NCBI RefSeq assembly: GCF_001642575.1
Contig: NZ_LXNG01000001.1
Span: 186,001-250,000, forward strand
From: Xanthomonas floridensis
Lineage (GTDB): Bacteria; Pseudomonadota; Gammaproteobacteria; Xanthomonadales; Xanthomonadaceae
DNA: 64,000 nucleotides
Direction: 5' to 3'
The translations under genes and the position numbers were made by a program. The notes beneath the pieces are model-generated. The model was not told the origin of the DNA, made no database searches, and saw nothing but the letters and a program-made list of their open reading frames with translations. Every line of letters begins with the position of its first letter. The first letter of the stretch is position 1. Below, piece after piece: positions 58,505 to 64,000 of the stretch.

Positions 58505-60187
58505 ATGACGACCGATAGCCGCGTGTTTGCGGCTCCATCCCGCCGCCACGCCGGAGCTGCACCCAGAACGCGAATGCTCGCGCTCGGTCTGCTGCTCGCA
58601 TTGCCTGCTGCCACGCTCAGCGCGCAATCGCCCACCGCACCGACCGCCACCACGCTCAGTCCCGAGGTCATCGACCAGCAGTGGCTCGATGCCACCGCCA
58701 AGTACGCGCCCGAACGCGAGCGCCTGGTGCGCGAAGCTGAAGCCGGCGCACGCAAAGGTCCGTTCCGCCCCGACTGGGCCGCGCTGAAGGCGTATCAATC
58801 ACCGGCGTGGTACGACAACGCCAAGTTCGGCATCTTCATCCATTGGGGTGTGTTCTCAGTGCCGGCGTTCGGCAGCGAGTGGTATTCGCGCAACATGTAT
58901 CTGCAAGGCTCCAAGGAGTTCGCCCATCACGTGGCAACCTACGGCCCGCAGGCGACCAGCGGTTACAAGGATCTGATTCCCAAATTCACCGCACCCAAGT
59001 TCGACCCGAAGGGCTGGGCGAAGCTGTTCCGTGAGTCCGGCGCGCGTTACGTGGTGCCGGTGGCCGAACACCACGACGGGTTTGCGCTGTACGACTCCAA
59101 GTTGTCGGACTGGACCGCGATGAAGATGGGGCCCAAGCGCGACCTGCTGGGCGAGCTGTCCACCGCCATCCGTGCGCAGGGCCTGCACTTCGGGTTGTCG
59201 TCGCACCGCGCCGAACACAACTGGTTCTTCGATGGCGGGCGCAAATTCGACTCCGACGTCAACGACCCGCGCTATGCGGCGCTGTACGGGCCGGCGCAGG
59301 TGCGCCTACCGGGCAAGGACGATGCCGACGTCGCCAACGACTGGACGCCGGTGTCGCAGGCCTGGCTGGACGACTGGCTGGCGCGCACCACCGAATTGAT
59401 CGATACCTATCAACCGGACCTGATCTATTTCGATTGGTGGATCGCGCACCCGACATTCCGGCGCAGCCTGCCGACGATGCTGGCCTACTACTACAACCAG
59501 GGCGCGGCGCGTACCGACGCCGACCGCGGCGTGGTGGTGAACTACAAGCTCGGTGCGTTCCCGGAAGGGGCCGGCACGCTGGACATCGAGCGCGGCCAGC
59601 TCACCGGCATCCATCCCACGCATTGGCAGACCGATACCTCGGTGAGCAATGCCTCGTGGGGCTACATCGAAAACGACACCTACAAGTCGCCCACCTTCAT
59701 CATCCACATGCTGGCCGACGTGGTGGCCAAGAACGGCAACCTGATGCTCAACATCGGCCCGCGGGCCGACGGCTCGATCCCCGACACCGAGCGCGGCATC
59801 CTGCTGGCGATCGGTCGTTGGCTCAAGACCAACGGTAGCGCGATCTACGACAGCAAGCCCTGGCGCGTGTATGGCGAAGGCCCGACCGAAGTGGTGGGCG
59901 GTACCTTCCAGGACGTCAAGACCAAGCCGTATACGGCCGAAGATTTTCGCTTCACCACGCGTGATGGCGCGCTGTATGCGATCGAGCTCGGCTGGCCGAC
60001 CGATGGCGAGGCGGTGATCCGCTCGCTGACACCGGCAGATGGCGTGCGCGGCGTGACCTTGCTGGCCAACGGCAAGAAGATTCCGTTCGAACAACGCGCC
60101 GATGGCCTGCATCTGCGCCTTCCCGTAAAGCCGGTCGGCGAGAGCGCGTATGTGTTCCGCATCGACCTTTCTTCCCCCACTCCCTGA
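58505..60187 (+). CDS. Alpha-L-fucosidase, GH29
   Basis: 560 residues with a signal peptide (MLALGLLLALPAATLSAQ preceded by a basic stretch). The GH29 catalytic domain shows WYDNAKFGIFIHWGVFSVPAFGSEWYSRNMY, ARYVVPVAEHHDGFALYDSK and LIYFDWWIAHP with the nucleophile Asp about 310, then LADVVAKNGNLMLNIGPRADGSIP. A C-terminal beta domain follows. It is expected to remove alpha-linked core fucose from plant N-glycans in the periplasm. AGGAG lies 11 bases before ATG 58505. It is three bases ahead of the GH18-type gene, so they share a transcript. Confidence 0.95.
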   Translation: MTTDSRVFAAPSRRHAGAAPRTRMLALGLLLALPAATLSAQSPTAPTATTLSPEVIDQQWLDATAKYAPERERLVREAEAGARKGPFRPDWAALKAYQSPAWYDNAKFGIFIHWGVFSVPAFGSEWYSRNMYLQGSKEFAHHVATYGPQATSGYKDLIPKFTAPKFDPKGWAKLFRESGARYVVPVAEHHDGFALYDSKLSDWTAMKMGPKRDLLGELSTAIRAQGLHFGLSSHRAEHNWFFDGGRKFDSDVNDPRYAALYGPAQVRLPGKDDADVANDWTPVSQAWLDDWLARTTELIDTYQPDLIYFDWWIAHPTFRRSLPTMLAYYYNQGAARTDADRGVVVNYKLGAFPEGAGTLDIERGQLTGIHPTHWQTDTSVSNASWGYIENDTYKSPTFIIHMLADVVAKNGNLMLNIGPRADGSIPDTERGILLAIGRWLKTNGSAIYDSKPWRVYGEGPTEVVGGTFQDVKTKPYTAEDFRFTTRDGALYAIELGWPTDGEAVIRSLTPADGVRGVTLLANGKKIPFEQRADGLHLRLPVKPVGESAYVFRIDLSSPTP

Positions 60188-60190
60188 CGG

Positions 60191-61258
60191 ATGTTGTCTT
60201 TCATGAGTAAGCGATTGACCTGGATGTTGCTTGCGTTGGCACTGACCTGCGCCCCGGCCCTGGCCAAAAACCCCACGGCGTTGTTCTATCTGATGAACAC
60301 GCAGAAATCGACCAACTCGTTCATCGCCAATGTCGACAAGATCGATGTGGTAGTGCCCACCTGGTACGGCGTGGATCAGAACGGCCTGGTCAACGGCACC
60401 CCCAATATGTACCTGTACGACATCGCCAAGCAGAAGAAGCTGCGGGTGATGCCGATCCTGTCGATGACCACCGGCCGCGACGGCTTCCACAAGCTGATGC
60501 ACGACGAAGCCGCCAAGAAGCGCATGATCGAATCGCTGCTGATCCACGGCAAGCAGCACAAGTACTACGGCTTCCAGTTCGATTTCGAGAACATCGCCTG
60601 GACCGATCGCGACGCCTACACCTTGATGGTCAAGCAGACCGCCGATGCGCTGCACAAGGCCGGGTTCAAGATGTCGGTGGCGGTGGTGCCTAACGCACCG
60701 GGCCATGCCGAAGGCGGCCAGTTCTCCAAGTGGATGTGGGAATACTGGCGCGGCGCGTACGACCTCAAGGCGCTGGGCCAGGCCGCGGATCTGGTCAGCA
60801 TCATGACCTACGACCAGCACACCCGCTGGACCACGCCCGGCCCGGTGGATGGCATGGTGTGGATGAAGAAGCACCTGGATTACGCGATCACCCAGGTACC
60901 GAAGGAAAAACTCTCGCTGGGCATCGCCACTTATGGCTACCGCTGGTACACCGGCAACCCGGTCAAGGAAGACGGCACCGAGGCGTCGAACATTTCCGCG
61001 ACCTATATCGATGCCGACGAATCCTTCCCGCTGGCGATCGAACAGAACGCTACCGTGCAGTGGGATCCGGTCGAGCAGGAATCGTGGTTCTACTTCTACC
61101 GCGACGACATGCGCGAGTGGGTGTTCCGCCCGGACGCGCGCAGCTTCAAGGCACGCTATGACATGGCCAAGCAGTATGGCCTGGAAGGCTTCAGCTGCTG
61201 GGTGCTGGGTGCGGAAGATCCGAAGGTGTGGGACGAATTGCCGGTCGCGCAGCGCTGA
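60191..61258 (+). CDS. GH18-type glycoside hydrolase with altered catalytic motif
   Basis: 355 residues with a signal peptide (LTWMLLALALTCAPALA). The (beta/alpha)8 fold of family 18 is shown by IDVVVPTWYGVDQNGLVNGTP, KKLRVMPILSM, KYYGFQFDFENIAW and ADLVSIMTYDQHT. The family signature DxxDxDxE reads YGFQFDFE: the acid Glu about 133 and its adjacent Asp about 131 are kept, but the first two Asp are Tyr and Gln. Activity is therefore uncertain but possible, as the key Glu and Asp remain. Chitobiose-core cleavage (ENGase-like) is the likely role from context. ATG 60191 is only three bases after the fucosidase stop; ATG 60203 is an alternative. Confidence 0.88.
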   Translation: MLSFMSKRLTWMLLALALTCAPALAKNPTALFYLMNTQKSTNSFIANVDKIDVVVPTWYGVDQNGLVNGTPNMYLYDIAKQKKLRVMPILSMTTGRDGFHKLMHDEAAKKRMIESLLIHGKQHKYYGFQFDFENIAWTDRDAYTLMVKQTADALHKAGFKMSVAVVPNAPGHAEGGQFSKWMWEYWRGAYDLKALGQAADLVSIMTYDQHTRWTTPGPVDGMVWMKKHLDYAITQVPKEKLSLGIATYGYRWYTGNPVKEDGTEASNISATYIDADESFPLAIEQNATVQWDPVEQESWFYFYRDDMREWVFRPDARSFKARYDMAKQYGLEGFSCWVLGAEDPKVWDELPVAQR

Positions 61259-61585
61259 ACCACGCACCCGACTGGCGCAGCGCGTTGAAGCGTGCGCCAG
61301 TCCCTGCGTGAAGCGTGGCGGCTTTGTTACTGTGCGTTGCACGATGCATGAGCAGACCGCCATGTGCACCCGATGCGGCAGGGGATGCGGCATGCGCTCG
61401 AAATCATCGGTCGCCACTCGTACACTGCAACGGGGTTGCAGCCATTGTCGCCACATGTGTGAGTCGCATCGTCGCGGCGGCCAGGCATCGCTGGCTTGCG
61501 GCACTGCACGATGCGGCTGCCCTACCCCGTTGCGTTGGTGTCTTGTCGCAGCGCCCCGCTCTCCGCCATATCGGGATGTGATTTC
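61259..61585. other. Intergenic with a hairpin
   Basis: A ten-base stem GACTGGCGCA / TGCGCCAGTC at 61270-61302 follows the GH18-type gene without a T tract, and may be a processing or pausing site. No gene is supported in the rest. Confidence 0.55.
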
Positions 61586-61588
61586 ATG

Positions 61589-64000
61589 ATGGTCAACAGC
61601 AGCCGGACTCCACACACGCCCTTGTCGAGAGTGCTGTGGCTGGACACGTCACCATCGGGCACACCCTTATCAAGCACGTCTGCATCGAACACGCTGTCAT
61701 TGCGCATGCCGCCGTTGGGCATGCTGTCAGCAGGCGCGCTGCCGTCGCGCCTGCTTGCGTTGTCGCTGGTCGCGCTGATGCTGGCCGGCTGCGGTAAACG
61801 CGAAGCCGGCACTGCTCCAGCGGTGCCACGTGCAGGAGCCACAGCGGCCGCACCATCGGCCGATGCACCATTCCCCCTGATTCCAGCACCGGTCGAGGCG
61901 ACGCCTGCGGCCGGTCGTTTCACCATCGACACCGGCACCGTGATTTCGATCGAGGCCGGCGACGCCGATGCGCGGCGCAGTGCCGAGTATCTGGCCGGCC
62001 TGCTCAAGCGCACCCGCGGGCTGACATTGGAAGTGCGTGCCGAGGCCACCCCTTCGCCGGTCAGCATCCGCCTGGAACGTAACGCGCAGGCACCGGTGAC
62101 GCAGAAGGAAGGCTATAGCCTGGATGTCACTGCCAAAGGCATCCGCATCGCCGCACGCGATGGTGCCGGGCTGTTCTATGGCGCAATCAGCGCCTGGCAG
62201 TTGATGACCCCGGATGCCGGCAAGGGCGCCGTGGCCGTGCCCGGCGTCAGTATTGTCGACTGGCCGCGCTTTGGCTGGCGCGGCCAGCATCTGGACGTGG
62301 CCCGCCACTTCCACGACGTAGATACCGTCAAGCATGTGCTCGATGCGATGGCCGTGCACAAGCTCAACGTGCTGCACTGGCATCTCACCGACGACCAGGG
62401 CTGGCGTATCGAGATCAAGCGTTACCCCAAACTCACCGAGGTCGGCGCCTGGCGCACACCGCCGGGTGCTGGCAGACACGGCACGCCGGGGCGCTACGGC
62501 GGTTTTTACACGCAGGAGCAGATCAGCGAAATCGTCGCGTATGCGGCGCGCCTGCACATCACCGTGTTGCCCGAGCTGGACATGCCCGGACATGCGCAGG
62601 CGGCCGTTGCCGCCTACCCAGAAGAGGTGGGCGTCCCCGGTGTGGGCACCCAGGTGGGCGTGGACTGGGGCGTCAATCCGTATCTGTTCAACACCAGCGA
62701 ACGCAGCCTGACTTTCATTACCAATGTACTGGATGAAGTGCTGACGTTGTTTCCGTCGACCTACATCCACATCGGGGGCGATGAGGCGGTCAAGGATCAA
62801 TGGGAAGCCTCACCTGCAGTGCGTGCGCAGATGCGTAAGCTGGGCGTCAAGGATGCCCATGCCATGCAAGGCTGGTTCAACGAGCAGCTTGCGGCCTACC
62901 TCACCAAACACCGCCGGCGCATGATCGGCTGGGACGAGATTCTGGAAGGCGGCGTGCCGCCGAGTGCGTCGGTGATGTCGTGGCGTGGCGTCGAAGGTGC
63001 AGTGACTGCAGCAAAGCAAGGCCACGATGTGGTGCTTGCGCCGGGCGACTGGCTGTATCTGGACAACCTGCAGACCACGCGCAGCGACGAGCCCAACGGT
63101 CGCCTGACGGTATTGCCGTTGTCCAAGGTCTACGCGTTCGATCCGGTGCCGGCCGAGCTCAGCGCCGAGCAGGCCACGCATGTGCTGGGCGCGCAGGGCG
63201 CGTTGTGGGCCGAATACATTCCCTCGCGCTGGCATGTGGACCACGCGCTGTTCCCGCGCCTGTCGGCAGTGGCAGAGATGACCTGGTCACCACCCAGTGC
63301 ACGCGACTGGAAAAACTTTCTGGCGCGGTTGCCGGCGCAATTGCAGCGCTACAAGGCACTGGACATCGCCTATAGCGACGGCGCCTTCGCCGCCGATATC
63401 GCGCTGGAAAACGGCCCCAACCCGGTGCTCGCCGGCGGCGCGGCCAAGGTCACATTGAGCACGCAGACTGGAGCGGGCACGCTGCACTACACCATCGACG
63501 GCAGCGATCCCACGCCGGCATCGCCGCGCTACGAGGCGCCGTTTACGATCAACCTGCCAACCACGGTCAAGGCCACCGCATTCACCGCCGACGGCGTGCC
63601 GCTGGCCGCCACGCGCAGCCGCAGCTTCGACCGTGCCTCGCTGTTACGCGTTGACACGCAAGGCCTGCGCGACTGCGTGGCACAGGGCGCGCTCGGCCTG
63701 CGCCTGCCGTTGCTGCCGGAAATGACCGGCGCCGACACGCCGGTCTACAACGTCGATCTGTTCCATGCCTGCCGGCTGTATCCGCAGGCACGACTGGATG
63801 GCGTCGGGGCGATCCGCATCGAGGCCGCACGCCTGCCCAACAACTTCGGCCTGGCGCACGAGCAGTCCAAGGTGGTGCAGTACCCGGCCAAGACCCGCGG
63901 CGGCGAGCTGGAAGTACGCCAGGGCTGCGACGGCGAGCTGATCGCCAGCGTGCAACTCCCCAGGAGCGACACCCTGGGCGAACAATTCACCCTGGAAACG
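61589..64000 (+). CDS. Beta-N-acetylhexosaminidase lipoprotein, GH20 (3' end outside window)
   Basis: About 804 codons visible, open at the right edge. A lipobox ALSLVALMLAGC puts the lipidated Cys about residue 68, which is far from the start, so the first 40-50 residues (Ser/Thr/Pro-rich) may not be translated; ATG 61706 or 61721 would give a more usual signal peptide. A GH20b domain comes next, then the catalytic barrel (FGWRGQHLDVARHFHDV, LHWHLTDDQGWRIEIKRYPKL, LPELDMPGHAQAAVAAYPE). The acid pair is Asp about 398 and Glu about 399 in YIHIGGDEAVKDQW, and ALWAEYIPS follows. A chitobiase C-terminal-like beta domain (LHYTIDGSDPTPASPRYEAPF) ends the visible part. It removes terminal GlcNAc from N-glycans or chitooligosaccharides. 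Confidence 0.93.
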   Translation, partial: MVNSSRTPHTPLSRVLWLDTSPSGTPLSSTSASNTLSLRMPPLGMLSAGALPSRLLALSLVALMLAGCGKREAGTAPAVPRAGATAAAPSADAPFPLIPAPVEATPAAGRFTIDTGTVISIEAGDADARRSAEYLAGLLKRTRGLTLEVRAEATPSPVSIRLERNAQAPVTQKEGYSLDVTAKGIRIAARDGAGLFYGAISAWQLMTPDAGKGAVAVPGVSIVDWPRFGWRGQHLDVARHFHDVDTVKHVLDAMAVHKLNVLHWHLTDDQGWRIEIKRYPKLTEVGAWRTPPGAGRHGTPGRYGGFYTQEQISEIVAYAARLHITVLPELDMPGHAQAAVAAYPEEVGVPGVGTQVGVDWGVNPYLFNTSERSLTFITNVLDEVLTLFPSTYIHIGGDEAVKDQWEASPAVRAQMRKLGVKDAHAMQGWFNEQLAAYLTKHRRRMIGWDEILEGGVPPSASVMSWRGVEGAVTAAKQGHDVVLAPGDWLYLDNLQTTRSDEPNGRLTVLPLSKVYAFDPVPAELSAEQATHVLGAQGALWAEYIPSRWHVDHALFPRLSAVAEMTWSPPSARDWKNFLARLPAQLQRYKALDIAYSDGAFAADIALENGPNPVLAGGAAKVTLSTQTGAGTLHYTIDGSDPTPASPRYEAPFTINLPTTVKATAFTADGVPLAATRSRSFDRASLLRVDTQGLRDCVAQGALGLRLPLLPEMTGADTPVYNVDLFHACRLYPQARLDGVGAIRIEAARLPNNFGLAHEQSKVVQYPAKTRGGELEVRQGCDGELIASVQLPRSDTLGEQFTLET

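Noticed and set aside
55646-58798. 1050-codon minus frame opposite the glycan receptor
   Set aside because: Shadow of the receptor; Val/Gly/Arg-rich with no domain.

Overview
The window is a GC-rich chromosomal segment from a plant-associated gammaproteobacterium, almost certainly Xanthomonas. This rests on gene content and neighbourhood: TonB-dependent receptors, a glycosidase locus resembling the published Xanthomonas N-glycan/GlcNAc-utilisation cluster, a metX-metB-hom operon, and a FadE operon with its own TetR regulator. It also rests on short intergenic palindromes. No rRNA, tRNA, CRISPR array, insertion sequence or prophage was seen. The genes look like core chromosome.

Layout. 1-10134 (minus): three tandem paralogous sensor kinases with periplasmic propeller domains; the first runs off the left edge. 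10231-12741 (plus): YceI / cytochrome b561 / YceI operon, then a cold-shock domain protein with a C-terminal Excalibur domain. 13079-16714: small glutaredoxin-like protein, L-serine dehydratase, an array of ten exact 73-bp repeats, and an exported alpha/beta hydrolase. 17052-20607 (minus): methionine operon metX-metB-hom preceded by a SAM-I (S-box) riboswitch. 20675-26069 (plus): M23 peptidase, prfC, a hemolysin III-type membrane protein and an AsmA-like protein. 26395-28569 (minus): mtgA, a family 2 glycosyltransferase and a CBS protein, tightly packed. 28645-30521 (plus): Hsp33 and an unrecognised exported protein. 31176-34136 (minus): a TonB-dependent receptor. 34495-38634: a TetR regulator divergent from an alpha/beta hydrolase-fadE operon, with palindromic candidate operators on the shared promoter. 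39123-42843: DUF1304 protein, NTP/NDP-exchanger-like transporter, beta-lactamase-fold serine hydrolase. 43895-46986 (minus): Lys/Ala-rich histone H1-like protein, gcvH, gcvT. 47142-51410 (minus): NfeD/SPFH pair, YnfA, MazG, CysQ, Nudix hydrolase. 51452-53595 (plus): bioA-rsmE.

53918-64000 is the most distinctive region. A glucokinase gene (minus) diverges from a TonB-dependent receptor, which is followed by an alpha-L-fucosidase (GH29), a GH18-type protein and a lipoprotein beta-N-acetylhexosaminidase (GH20, cut by the right edge). Two palindromes of the form TGACARCGYTGTCA lie between the divergent genes and fit a GlcNAc-responsive LacI-type repressor. Together they suggest import of GlcNAc-containing glycan fragments, trimming of fucose and GlcNAc, and phosphorylation of the released hexose.

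Limits: everything was read by eye. Starts were chosen from alignment memory, signal peptides and Shine-Dalgarno spacing, and family names come from motif recognition, not from searches.
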